From positions 186,001 to 250,000 of the forward strand of contig NZ_JACVFB010000002.1 in the NCBI RefSeq assembly GCF_014529945.1: a DNA stretch of 64,000 nt, read 5' to 3'. Shown here one piece after another: positions 56,440-64,000 of the stretch. Below the pieces are notes generated by a model. The model made no database searches. It was not told the origin of the DNA and worked only from the letters and a program-made list of their open reading frames with translations. The translations under genes and the position numbers were made by a program. Each line of letters begins with the position of its first letter. Within the stretch, counting starts at the first letter, position 1. This DNA comes from Chitinophaga varians (GTDB lineage: Bacteria > Bacteroidota > Bacteroidia > Chitinophagales > Chitinophagaceae).

Positions 56440-58287
56440 TTATAACATTTCCTTAATGCGGGTAATCAGTTCCCCTTTGGTGATGGGTACGCCCATGATT
56501 TTATGGTATCCCTGCGCATCGATCAGGTATTGATCGCGGATGATTTTGATCAGTTGACCATTGTTGATTTCCGGTATCAGTACTTTATCGTAGCTGTGGA
56601 GGATTTCACCCAGATTTTTAGGGAACGGGCGCATGTGGCGGATATGGGCGTGGGCCACCTGATGGCCTTCCGCCAGCAGGTCCAGCACAGCGCTTTTAAT
56701 GGCGCCGAAGGTAGAGCCCCAGCCGAGTACCAGTACTTTTCCTTTTTCCGGGCCCACTTCAATTTTCTGTGGGGGAATATGATCGGCGATCTTATCTACT
56801 TTCTCCTGACGGATTTTCACCATAAGCTGGTGGTTTTCAGGATCGTAGCTAACGTTGCCCGTGATGTTTTGTTTTTCGAGGCCGCCGATGCGGTGTTCCA
56901 GACCGGGCGTACCGGGTACTGCCCAGGGACGCACCAGGTTCTCGTCGCGGTGGTAAGGCAGGAAATGCTCCTCGCCTTCTTCGAGTTGTTTTTTGAATTT
57001 CACCTCGATAGCGGGGAGGTCTGCGCTTTTCGGGAAACGCCATGGCTCGGCGCCATTGGCGATATAGCCGTCGCTCAGGAAGATCACCGGTGTCATGTGC
57101 TGCACGGAGATCTTGAAAGCTTCAAAGATAGCATCGAAGCAGTCTGCCGGTGTGGAGGCGGAGATGATCGGCATCGGGCATTCGCCGTTACGGCCATAAT
57201 AAGCCTGTAACAGGTCGGATTGTTCTGTTTTGGTAGGCAGACCGGTAGAAGGCCCTCCGCGCTGGATATCAATGATCAGCAGCGGAATTTCGAGCATTAC
57301 CGCCAGGCCCATGGCTTCGCCTTTCAGGGCCATGCCCGGACCGGAAGTGGTGGTTACGCCCATGTGGCCGCCGTAGGAGGCGCCGATAGCAGCAGTGATA
57401 CCGGCAATTTCGTCTTCCGCCTGGAAGGTGCGGATACCGAAGTTTTTGAAGCGGCTCAGTTCATGCAGGATATCAGAAGCCGGCGTAATGGGATAGGTAC
57501 CCAGGAACATCGGCAGATTGGCTTTTTGAGAAGCTGCCACCAGGCCGTAGGCCAGTGCGGTGTTACCGGTAATGCTCCGGTAGGTCCCCGGCTCCATGCG
57601 TGCTTTCTCTACGCGGTAGCGGGTGGTAAAGGCTTCTACCGTATCGGCGAAGTTATAACCGGCCTGCAGTACTTTCAGGTTGCTCTCCAGGATTTCCGGT
57701 TTTTTGCCGAATTTCTCTTTGAGGAAAGCCTCGGTATTGTCCATATTACGGTCGTACAGCCAATAGAGGAAGCCCAGCACAAACATGTTTTTGGCGCGGT
57801 CTTTCTCTTTCATGCCCAGTGTGGTGTCTTTCAGGGCCTCACGGGTCATTTTGGTGACGTCCATAGTATGAAGCTGGTAGTTGGCCAGAGAGCCGTCTTC
57901 CAGCGGATTGATGCCTTCCGGGTAATTGGCGAGGCGGAGGTTTTTGGCGTCGAAGCCGTCGGTATTGGCGATGATGATGCCTCCTTTTTTGAGGCCTTTC
58001 AGGTTCGCTTTCAGCGCGGCGGCGTTCATGGCCACCAGTACGTCGCAGGCGTCGCCCGGGGTAAATATCCTGTTGGAAGAAAAATGAAGCTGGAAACCGC
58101 TCACACCCGGCAAAGTACCCTGCGGGGCACGTATTTCGGCCGGAAAGTCCGGGAACGTGCTCAGGTCATTCCCGATCAACGCGGTATTATTGGAAAACTG
58201 GCTACCTGTCAACTGCATCCCGTCGCCACTGTCGCCCGCAAATTTTATCACTACATCATCCAGTTGTTGAATCGAAGTATTAGACAT
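56440..58287 (-). CDS. korA: 2-oxoacid:ferredoxin oxidoreductase, fused gamma-alpha subunit
   Basis: Subunit of a 2-oxoacid (probably 2-oxoglutarate) ferredoxin oxidoreductase, which makes succinyl-CoA and reduced ferredoxin. The 615 residues comprise an N-terminal gamma domain (about 10-190, VIKFAGDSGDGMQLTGSQF) and an alpha pyrimidine-binding domain (about 240-, LPMFLGTYPITPASDILHELS and TTTSGPGMALKGEAMGLA). The thiamine-binding beta subunit (KorB) is not adjacent on either side, although korA and korB are usually together. The gene stands as a single unit. sucD elsewhere in the window fits the same pathway step. Confidence 0.92.
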   Translation of the reverse strand: MSNTSIQQLDDVVIKFAGDSGDGMQLTGSQFSNNTALIGNDLSTFPDFPAEIRAPQGTLPGVSGFQLHFSSNRIFTPGDACDVLVAMNAAALKANLKGLKKGGIIIANTDGFDAKNLRLANYPEGINPLEDGSLANYQLHTMDVTKMTREALKDTTLGMKEKDRAKNMFVLGFLYWLYDRNMDNTEAFLKEKFGKKPEILESNLKVLQAGYNFADTVEAFTTRYRVEKARMEPGTYRSITGNTALAYGLVAASQKANLPMFLGTYPITPASDILHELSRFKNFGIRTFQAEDEIAGITAAIGASYGGHMGVTTTSGPGMALKGEAMGLAVMLEIPLLIIDIQRGGPSTGLPTKTEQSDLLQAYYGRNGECPMPIISASTPADCFDAIFEAFKISVQHMTPVIFLSDGYIANGAEPWRFPKSADLPAIEVKFKKQLEEGEEHFLPYHRDENLVRPWAVPGTPGLEHRIGGLEKQNITGNVSYDPENHQLMVKIRQEKVDKIADHIPPQKIEVGPEKGKVLVLGWGSTFGAIKSAVLDLLAEGHQVAHAHIRHMRPFPKNLGEILHSYDKVLIPEINNGQLIKIIRDQYLIDAQGYHKIMGVPITKGELITRIKEML

Positions 58288-58586
58288 CTATTATTCTTTT
58301 AAGGTATCTTAGTATAAGGTAATCTGTATAAAGGTGTAAATTTAGGCAATCGGCGCATGTTATTGGCCAAACCTGCGCAAAATCATGTTTATCTACCTAC
58401 AAAAGTACACAAATCCGGTAGACTATTACCGCCAGAAAAGGCCATTCACATTACTTCTTGTTATGGGTGATAACTAGAGGTTATTGATCAATAAATGCTA
58501 ATTTTAATACAAATTCAGTGGTAACGGGCGCTGAATGTCAAATCAAATCGTATTTTTATTCCGTTAATAATTTTAAACTATATTTT

Positions 58587-59327
58587 ATGGCATTGTTTCA
58601 ATCGAACAACCCTGTACTCAAAGAAAGTATTTTCAACAAGGCTGCTCATGCTGATGGCGCTACCATGACCATCCGTGGTACTGTTAACAAGATGTCTTTC
58701 CTGCTGATCATGCTGATGGCAGCAGCAGTTTTTTCCTACGGTCAATTTGTAAAAGGTAGCTCCAATGTGTTTCCGTTAGTAATCGGCGGCGCTATTGGAG
58801 GTTTTATACTGGCACTGGTTATTATCTTTAAGAAAGAGTGGGCCGGTTACCTGGCTCCTGCCTATGCGCTGGCAGAGGGTCTTTTCCTCGGTGGCATCTC
58901 TGCCATGTTTAACGCACAGTGGCAAGGCATCGTATTACAGGCCGTGGGCCTCACCTTCGGTGTTTTCATCGCCATGCTGATCCTGTACCGTACGGGTGTT
59001 ATCCGTGCTACTGAGCGTTTCAAATCTATTGTTATCACCGCTACTGTAGGCATCGGTATCTTTTACCTGATTGCGATGGTACTGCGTTTATTCCATATCG
59101 AGATGCCGTTGATCCATAGCAGTGGTACTTTCGGTATTGTGTTCTCGCTGATCGTGGTGGCTATTGCTGCACTGAACCTGATCCTTGACTTTGATATGAT
59201 TGAACAGGGTGCGGCCATGGGTGCGCCTAAATATTTCGAGTGGTACGCTTCTTTCGGCCTGCTGGTAACGCTGGTATGGTTATACCTCGAAATCCTGCGC
59301 CTGCTGAGCAAATTCAACAGAAGGTAA
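58587..59327 (+). CDS. Bax inhibitor-1/YccA family membrane protein
   Basis: Inner-membrane protein of 246 residues with about seven helices. From ATG 58587 it begins MALFQSNNPVLKE, the usual Bacteroidota N-terminus; 23 extra residues from an upstream GTG-type frame do not fit. The family includes YccA, which modulates FtsH protease, and calcium-leak channels; the role here is unknown. Asp residues in the C-terminal helices (LDFDMIEQGAAMG) match the pH-sensing pair. A strong terminator follows. Confidence 0.92.
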   Translation: MALFQSNNPVLKESIFNKAAHADGATMTIRGTVNKMSFLLIMLMAAAVFSYGQFVKGSSNVFPLVIGGAIGGFILALVIIFKKEWAGYLAPAYALAEGLFLGGISAMFNAQWQGIVLQAVGLTFGVFIAMLILYRTGVIRATERFKSIVITATVGIGIFYLIAMVLRLFHIEMPLIHSSGTFGIVFSLIVVAIAALNLILDFDMIEQGAAMGAPKYFEWYASFGLLVTLVWLYLEILRLLSKFNRR

Positions 59328-59350
59328 ACGATCGTTATTCTTTTATAGCG

Positions 59351-59380
59351 AAAGTCTTCCGGTGTACCGGAAGACTTTTT
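59351..59380 (+). terminator. Terminator of the Bax inhibitor-1 gene
   Basis: Perfect 12-bp arms AAAGTCTTCCGG and CCGGAAGACTTT around TGTA, running into TTTTT, 24 bases after the stop. Confidence 0.85.
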
Positions 59381-59555
59381 TGTTTTGTTAATGTCTTCCA
59401 AAAGATTTGTTAAAGCGATTCGGCCCGCGGTTTTATGGCACCGTGTTTGCAAAACTACCATCAAGTTCTTTACATCAAAAAAGCGATAGCAAATATGCTG
59501 ACCCCTTTACTTTAACCATATCATCTTTATTGTCTAAACTGTTAAATCGTGTGCT

Positions 59556-59873
59556 ATGAAAAAATTGAAAGTAACTATGTTGGCATTGGCTGCAGTGGCG
59601 TTTGGAAGCTTTGCTTTCAAGGGAATTGATGGAGGTACCATCACTGGTAAAGTAACACCTGCGGATGCTGCTACTGAAGCACTGGCTATCACTGGAACAG
59701 ATACGTTAAAATCACCTGTAAATGATGGTGCTTTTAGCTTTCAAAATGCCAAATCAGGAACCTACACTGTGATTGTGGGCGCAAAAGGACCTTTTAAGCC
59801 TGCAACTGTTACAGCTGTTAAAGTGGAAGATGGAAAGGCAACTGATTTGGGAGAAATTAAACTAACAAATTAA
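59556..59873 (+). CDS. Small secreted carboxypeptidase-regulatory-like protein
   Basis: Exported protein of 105 residues. The signal peptide is MKKLKVTMLALAAVAFGSFAF. The remaining 80 residues form a single beta-sandwich (TITGKVTPADAATEAL, DGAFSFQNAKSGTYTVIVGAKG) as in carboxypeptidase-regulatory (SdrD_B/CarboxypepD_reg) domains. It is probably an extracellular or periplasmic protein of unknown role, single gene with a terminator after it. The AT-rich 228 bases upstream show no clear promoter box. Confidence 0.8.
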   Translation: MKKLKVTMLALAAVAFGSFAFKGIDGGTITGKVTPADAATEALAITGTDTLKSPVNDGAFSFQNAKSGTYTVIVGAKGPFKPATVTAVKVEDGKATDLGEIKLTN

Positions 59874-59910
59874 TCAAGAGCAATAGTTGGTTTTCATAGG
59901 GGTTAATCAA

Positions 59911-59950
59911 AAGCCGGTTCCGTACGTCTGTACGGCCGGCTTATTTTTTT
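59911..59950 (+). terminator. Terminator of the small secreted protein gene
   Basis: AAGCCGG-TT-CCGTAC-GTCT-GTACGG-CCGGCTT, with a two-base bulge, followed by ATTTTTTTT. Confidence 0.85.
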
Positions 59951-60020
59951 TAGGTACCTCATAGGGGTAAGTGTTTCTTCAGCCGTCATTTTTGCATAAG
60001 GCCCCTTAAAAAATGATTTT

Positions 60021-60770
60021 ATGAAGAAACAAGCTATCATAACTTACACCAGTCTCAGTGTGAGCTGGTTATTGCTGATGCTGGCGATCTTTACTCTTAT
60101 CCTGAGCAGTTGTGCCAGGGACCAGATAGCCGGTTCAGGCCATATCGTTGCGGAAACCCGCAATACCTCTCCTTTTTCAGAAGTGGAAATTTCCGGTCCG
60201 TTTGAAGTGCATCTCATCCAGGACAGTACGGCTGCTGTAGAGATCAAAGCGGAAGACAACGTCATTGCTGCTATTGAGACCAACACCAATAATAATACGC
60301 TGTTTATCCGGTTACGGAACCGTGTCAGGCTATGGCGTCATATGCCCATACAGGTATATGTGCACAGCCGTAGCTATCAGCGTATCAATTTTGCCGGGTC
60401 CGGCTTCCTGGATAATAAGGACACCTTACGGAGTGCCATTTTCACGTATCAGATCAATGGCAGCGGTAATGCGGCATTGGCGCTGGCCGTGCAGGAGCTG
60501 CATGCCCGCATCAACGGTTCAGGTAGCCTCGATATTAAAGGCACTGCAATTTCCCTCAATAGCGACATTAACGGCAGTGGGCAGATCAAGGCCCTTGACC
60601 TCGATACGCAACGGGCCGATATTATGATCAGGGCTTCGGGCGATCACTCCGTACGGGTGCGGGATGCGCTGTCCGTAGGCATTTACGGCAGTGGCGATGT
60701 TACCTATGCTGGTAATCCGCAGAAAGTACAAACAGATATTAAAGGGTCAGGTAAAGTAAAGAAGATCTGA
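60021..60770 (+). CDS. Head-GIN domain lipoprotein (DUF2807)
   Basis: Predicted lipoprotein of 249 residues with a long signal ending in LILSSC (Cys31). The body is a right-handed beta-helix-like DUF2807 (head GIN) domain with repeated GSG turns (INGSGNAALAL, INGSGSLDIKG, INGSGQIKALDL, IYGSGDVTYAG), typical of this Bacteroidota family. Function unknown; such proteins are thought to be surface-exposed. A CATTTTTG box at 59987-59994 is a weak promoter candidate. Confidence 0.87.
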   Translation: MKKQAIITYTSLSVSWLLLMLAIFTLILSSCARDQIAGSGHIVAETRNTSPFSEVEISGPFEVHLIQDSTAAVEIKAEDNVIAAIETNTNNNTLFIRLRNRVRLWRHMPIQVYVHSRSYQRINFAGSGFLDNKDTLRSAIFTYQINGSGNAALALAVQELHARINGSGSLDIKGTAISLNSDINGSGQIKALDLDTQRADIMIRASGDHSVRVRDALSVGIYGSGDVTYAGNPQKVQTDIKGSGKVKKI

Positions 60771-60790
60771 TTCGTATAGCCTGCACTGTT

Positions 60791-60856
60791 ATACTGTGGT
60801 AGTTCACAGTATATACAAAAGGAAGGGTCTCTGCAGCTGTAGCGGGGGCCCTTTTC
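60791..60856 (+). terminator. Two hairpins after the GIN lipoprotein gene
   Basis: ATACTGTG-GTAGTT-CACAGTAT (60791-60812) is a perfect 8-bp stem. AAGGGTC pairs with GGCCCTT (one wobble) at 60823-60853 and is followed by TTTT; the second is the more likely terminator. Confidence 0.6.
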
Positions 60857-60864
60857 CATGTAAG

Positions 60865-61016
60865 GATTTTGATATTTTGTTATTTAGACATTTTGATATT
60901 TAAATATTTCGGATGCAGTGGAAGTCTGGCTATGGGACGTCTTTTTTGAAAAGAAAAAGCCATTTGGGGAGGTCCCCAAATGGCTAAATATCTAAATGAA
61001 TAAATATCTAAATGAT
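60865..61016. repeat. Long intergenic palindrome between GIN lipoprotein and 2H genes
   Basis: Imperfect arms with ATTT or AAAT every 8 bp (left GATATTTTGTTATTTAGACA; right CTAAATATCTAAATGA repeated). A separate perfect hairpin AGCCATTTGGGGA/TCCCCAAATGGCT sits at 60958-60985. The right arm ends in the stop codon of the convergent gene. The long arms pair only in part. Confidence 0.75.
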
Positions 61017-62365
61017 TATGCGCCGCCCAGTTTGCATTTCTGCAGTACTTCCCAGGATTTGCCGTTATGACGCAGGAAGTAGAGGTTGTTTACTTTGAAA
61101 GTAGCCTCATATTCCTTGTTTTCATATTCAGGCCAGGCTTTGTTGAACTGTTCATCGTCGAGGTCTTTGAAGGCCACGGTCACGTGAGGAGTGAATCCGG
61201 TACGTGCCAGCATGGTGCTGAATCCGAATTCCTTACGCAGGAAGTTGATCAGCTGGCGATGCATGGTAGCCATGGTTTCACTTTTTTCCACGTTGATAAA
61301 CAGGACGCGGTTTTGTTTGTTCGGGAAGGTACCGAAGTTTTTCAGGGACACTTCGAAAGGAGCCTGTGTTTTAGCGAATTCCGTCAGTTCATCGCAGAAG
61401 GCTTTTTCCAGTGCCGGATCGGCTGTGAAAGGTACCTGCAGGGTGATATGCGGCAATACTTTCAATGCGTACATTGGTCCGTATTGTTCAGCAAATTCCT
61501 GTTTTATTTTGATGATTTCTTTACCTACTTCTGCAGTTGGCAGCAGTGCGATAAAGTATATCTTATTGTCTGGTTTGGGTTCGAAGCGTCTGTTCTGGCC
61601 ACCGGGACGAGGTCTGCCACCGCCACCGCGGTTGAAGCCTCCGCCGCCACCGCCGCGATTGTAGCCGCCACCGCCGCCACCGCGGTTGTAGCCTCCGCCA
61701 CCGCCGCCGCGATCGTAACCACCACCGCCACCGCGGTTATAGCCACCACCACCGCCGCCACGGTCGTAACCACCGCCGCCACCGCCGCGATCGTAACCAC
61801 CACCGCCACCGCGGTTATAGCCACCACCACCGCCGCCGCGATCGTAACCACCGCCGCCACCGCCGCGGTCGTAACCACCACCGCCACCGCGGTTATAGCC
61901 ACCACCACCGCCGCCGCGATCGTAACCGCCGCCGCCGCCACGGTCATATCCACCGCCGCCGCCGCGATCGTAACCACCGCCGCTGCCACGGTCATATCCG
62001 CCGCCGCCGCCGCGATCGTAACCACCACCGCCGCCACGGTCGTAACCGCCGCCACGATTGTAGCCGCCACTGTCACCGCCGCGGTCATATCCACCGCCGC
62101 CACGGTCGTAGCCGCCGCCACCTTCACGATTGTAACCACCGCCATCGCGGTTGTAGTCTGTACGGGGGCGATACCCACCCTCGCGATTGTAGTCAGTGCG
62201 TGGACGACGTTCTGTGTTGTCGCCACCATTGTAGTCGGGTTTTCCACCCTCCCGCTCATTGTTTAAGTTGGGTCTGTAGTCACCTCTCTCCTTGTTGGGA
62301 TCATTCTCTTTGTTGGTATCAGAAGAGTAGGGCCTGCGGGGGCGTTCGTTTCTCTCAAAATTCAT
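61016..62365 (-). CDS. 2H phosphoesterase (2'-5' RNA ligase-like) with large Gly/Tyr/Arg repeat region
   Basis: The C-terminal 182 residues (268-449) form a 2H phosphoesterase domain, the fold of 2'-5' RNA ligase/cyclic phosphodiesterase. Both HxT motifs are intact: His306/Thr308 (PHIT) and His394/Thr396 (PHVT), so it could act on 2',3'-cyclic or 2'-5' phosphates in RNA. The first 267 residues are low-complexity, Arg/Asp-rich at the very start and then about 20 copies of GGGGGYDRG/GGGGGYNRG. They are probably disordered and RNA-binding, by analogy with RGG/YGG proteins. This extension is far larger than in usual family members. Confidence 0.85.
   Translation of the reverse strand: MNFERNERPRRPYSSDTNKENDPNKERGDYRPNLNNEREGGKPDYNGGDNTERRPRTDYNREGGYRPRTDYNRDGGGYNREGGGGYDRGGGGYDRGGDSGGYNRGGGYDRGGGGGYDRGGGGGYDRGSGGGYDRGGGGGYDRGGGGGYDRGGGGGGYNRGGGGGYDRGGGGGGYDRGGGGGGYNRGGGGGYDRGGGGGGYDRGGGGGGYNRGGGGGYDRGGGGGGYNRGGGGGGYNRGGGGGGFNRGGGGRPRPGGQNRRFEPKPDNKIYFIALLPTAEVGKEIIKIKQEFAEQYGPMYALKVLPHITLQVPFTADPALEKAFCDELTEFAKTQAPFEVSLKNFGTFPNKQNRVLFINVEKSETMATMHRQLINFLRKEFGFSTMLARTGFTPHVTVAFKDLDDEQFNKAWPEYENKEYEATFKVNNLYFLRHNGKSWEVLQKCKLGGA
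61620..62110 (-). repeat. Minisatellite encoding GGGYDRGGG/GGGYNRGGG repeats
   Basis: Short codon-length repeats of 24-30 bp (GGn-Tyr-Asp/Asn-Arg). Over part of the tract a higher-order 78-bp unit occurs: the word CCGCGGTTAT starts at 61731, 61809 and 61887, exactly 78 bases apart. The tract keeps the reading frame throughout, so length variants would stay in frame. Confidence 0.93.
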
Positions 62366-62374
62366 CTTACTTAA

Positions 62375-63643
62375 TTAAGCGTTTGAAGCAATATTAGCTA
62401 TGATTTCATAAAAATGAAACACATCCTGATAAGAGTTATACATCGGCGCCGGTGAAACCCTGATGACTCCGGGTTCTCTCCAGTCAACGATTATACCGGC
62501 ATCCGTCATTTGCTGATGTATCTCTTTTCCTTTTTCCAGGAACAGCAAAGATAGTTGTGCGCCACGTTCATTACAATTTTTAGGTGTAATAATTTCAAAA
62601 TTAATGCCTTTCAACTGCTGCAGCAAAAACGCCAGATAATTGGTCAGTCCCTGGCTTTTTTCTCTTAAAGCGCCGATACCGGCTGCTTCAAATAGTTCGA
62701 GGGATGCTTTCAGGCTTACCATGTTGAAAACCTGTGCGGTACTTTGTTGCCATCCTTCGGCTTCTTTCTTAGGCACAAACCCTTTTTCCATTTTAAAACG
62801 TGCACTCTCTTCGTTGCCCCACCAGCCACCCAGGCGGAGAAATCCGCGGTTGCCGGCATATTTCTCATGCACAAAGGCGCCTCCTACCGCGCCGGGACCT
62901 CCGTTCAGGTATTTATATGAACACCAAACGGCAAAATCTACGTCCCAATTGTGCAAAGACACCGGAATATTTCCTGCTACATGCGCCAGATCGAAACCGG
63001 CATAAGCACCTGCCTGATGAGCAGCAGCCGTAATAGCGGGTATATCAAAATATTGTCCGGTGTAGTAATTAATCCCTCCGAATAAAACTAATGCTAAGCT
63101 ATCACTTTCCTTGTTAATAATATCTAAAATATCTTCTAATCTTATTAAATGTTCGCCGGCTCTGGGCGAAACCTCGACAATGGCTGTTTCCGGATCAAAA
63201 CCATGAAATCTGACCTGTGTCTCCACTGCATATTGATCGCTTGGAAAGGCTCCTGCCTCCATTAACACTTTAAACCGCTGTTTGGTTGGCCGATAAAAAC
63301 TCAACATCATCAGATGGAGGTTAACCGTGAGTGTATTCATCACCGTTAGCTCCTGCTGGCTCGCCCCCATGATTGCTGTGAGCGGCTTGCTGCAATACTG
63401 CTGATAATAGAGCCAGGGATTCTTGGCCGCCCAATATCCTTCAACCGCACACTGCTGCCAATCTGCCAATTCCTGTTCTATCGCTGATTTTACATTTTTA
63501 GGCTGTAATCCGAGTGAATTGCCACATAAATAAATTGCGTCCTTTCCTTTTCGTTGGGGAAAATAAAACTGCTCCCTGAATTTATTTAATGGATCCTGCC
63601 GGTCCTGCTCTTTAGCAAATGCTAAGGTTGCTACGTACTCCAT
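62375..63643 (-). CDS. kynU: Kynureninase
   Basis: PLP enzyme that cleaves kynurenine (or 3-hydroxykynurenine) to anthranilate (or 3-hydroxyanthranilate) and alanine, in tryptophan degradation or NAD synthesis. The protein has 422 residues. The Schiff-base lysine is Lys244 in FAVWCSYKYLNGGPGAVGG, with the PLP-site Asp218 in GFDLAHVAGN. GNSLGLQPK near 41-49 is the usual substrate-site start. No kmo, TDO or haaO gene is adjacent. Confidence 0.95.
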   Translation of the reverse strand: MEYVATLAFAKEQDRQDPLNKFREQFYFPQRKGKDAIYLCGNSLGLQPKNVKSAIEQELADWQQCAVEGYWAAKNPWLYYQQYCSKPLTAIMGASQQELTVMNTLTVNLHLMMLSFYRPTKQRFKVLMEAGAFPSDQYAVETQVRFHGFDPETAIVEVSPRAGEHLIRLEDILDIINKESDSLALVLFGGINYYTGQYFDIPAITAAAHQAGAYAGFDLAHVAGNIPVSLHNWDVDFAVWCSYKYLNGGPGAVGGAFVHEKYAGNRGFLRLGGWWGNEESARFKMEKGFVPKKEAEGWQQSTAQVFNMVSLKASLELFEAAGIGALREKSQGLTNYLAFLLQQLKGINFEIITPKNCNERGAQLSLLFLEKGKEIHQQMTDAGIIVDWREPGVIRVSPAPMYNSYQDVFHFYEIIANIASNA

Positions 63644-63967
63644 GGTCTTCCAATCTTTAGCCAGTCTTCCTATTTTAATTTTAATGGCTGAGGGTATCTT
63701 CCTATTGATACCGGTGTCTTTCCTTCGCTAAAATCTATTATTCTAATCTAGATAAAACAGGCAATCCTGTATAACTGTTTAAAACAGACTGTTTTCTGTC
63801 AAAAATTTAACGTCCGATAATCATATGGCATATAAGACTAAGGCTGTATATAGCTAGTAACGTGAACGCTCTTAGGGTCAAATGTAACAATAGCTATCCA
63901 ATTGCCCACCATCCGGTTTGTTAAAATTTGTTAACAACAATAAAAATATGGTTTCGTCCACAATATA
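63644..63967. other. Gap upstream of kynU
   Basis: Mostly AT-rich sequence with no open frame of note. It contains the kynU upstream region; no clear TAnnTTTG box was found close to the start. No RNA gene was recognised. Confidence 0.4.
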
Positions 63968-64000
63968 CAAAAAAAAATCCGTCCTGAAGAATCAGGACGG
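63968..64000 (-). terminator. Terminator of a minus-strand gene beyond the right edge
   Basis: CCGTCCTGA-AGAA-TCAGGACGG is a perfect 9-bp hairpin (63979-64000) preceded on plus by a run of ten A. On the minus strand this is a hairpin followed by a T-run, ending a gene that lies outside the window. Confidence 0.8.

Noticed and set aside
57220..58302. 360-codon plus-strand frame opposite korA
   Set aside because: Shadow of korA; the minus-strand protein matches its family along its length.
61620..62110. CRISPR-like array of short repeats
   Set aside because: Repeats are contiguous, codon-phased and lack unique spacers; they encode part of a protein. No cas genes are present.
61067..62266. 399-codon plus-strand frame and a 244-codon second minus-strand frame over the Gly-rich repeats
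   Set aside because: Ala/Thr/Val-only translations of GC-rich triplet repeats; the true frame ends in a complete 2H domain with both HxT motifs.

Overview
This window comes from the chromosome of a Bacteroidota bacterium, most likely a Chitinophaga-like member of the Chitinophagaceae. Four things point there. It carries type IX secretion and gliding genes (porU, porV, gldJ, gldA, a PorP/SprF protein). It has several families that are typical of the phylum (DUF4293, DUF4292, head-GIN proteins, BshA). Promoter-like TAnnTTTG boxes replace the E. coli -10 element. Strong Shine-Dalgarno sites are mostly absent. No rRNA, tRNA, insertion sequence, prophage or CRISPR array was seen. The content is almost entirely core chromosome.

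Layout. 1-6.3 kb, minus strand: a truncated alpha-2-macroglobulin-like protein, sucD, an Mla-type lipid ABC pair and an unknown protein with kinase-like motifs. 6.5-14.5 kb: maeB, a DUF4293 membrane protein, uvrA, an ECF-type sigma factor with a long leader, and a PcaF-type thiolase. 14.8-18.3 kb, plus strand: rlmN, an RluB-type pseudouridine synthase with a long repetitive basic N-terminus, and a second pseudouridine synthase. 18.6-27.9 kb: 1-Cys peroxiredoxin, a small unknown protein, a WYL regulator, a lipoprotein-sorting-like protein, adenine deaminase, anhydro-MurNAc kinase, a von Willebrand A protein and upp. 28-34 kb: PorP/SprF, an EI24 membrane protein, an RsmI-like methyltransferase, an M28 peptidase and bshA. 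34-40.7 kb, minus strand: ispF, dut, a TPR lipoprotein, a DUF4292 lipoprotein and two tandem EnvC-like proteins with degenerate LytM domains. 40.8-47.3 kb: porV and porU, divergent from gldJ. 47.4-55.5 kb: bcp, an active-type M23 peptidase, gldA, eno, an FtsB/DivIC-like protein, nth, DUF2071 and a nucleoside transporter. 55.6-64 kb: a secreted protein, korA without an adjacent beta subunit, a BI-1 protein, small secreted proteins, a 2H phosphoesterase with a huge Gly/Arg/Tyr-rich repeat region, and kynureninase.

Functional themes. One theme is envelope building: T9SS and gliding, the EnvC pair, M23, the Mla-type pair and FtsB. A second is RNA modification: RlmN, two pseudouridine synthases, the RsmI-like enzyme and the 2H protein. 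A third is nucleotide salvage: ade, upp, dut and the nucleoside transporter. Central metabolism is represented by sucD, maeB, eno and korA.

The most unusual feature is non-coding. At least eight intergenic gaps hold a long imperfect palindrome whose arms are built from 7- or 8-bp periodic words. These palindromes usually run almost exactly from one stop codon to the next gene boundary. The second noteworthy feature is a set of genes with a TAnnTTTG/A box exactly four bases before ATG, which implies leaderless mRNAs. The third is two RNA-related enzymes that carry long, DNA-level tandem-repeat, probably disordered N-termini.
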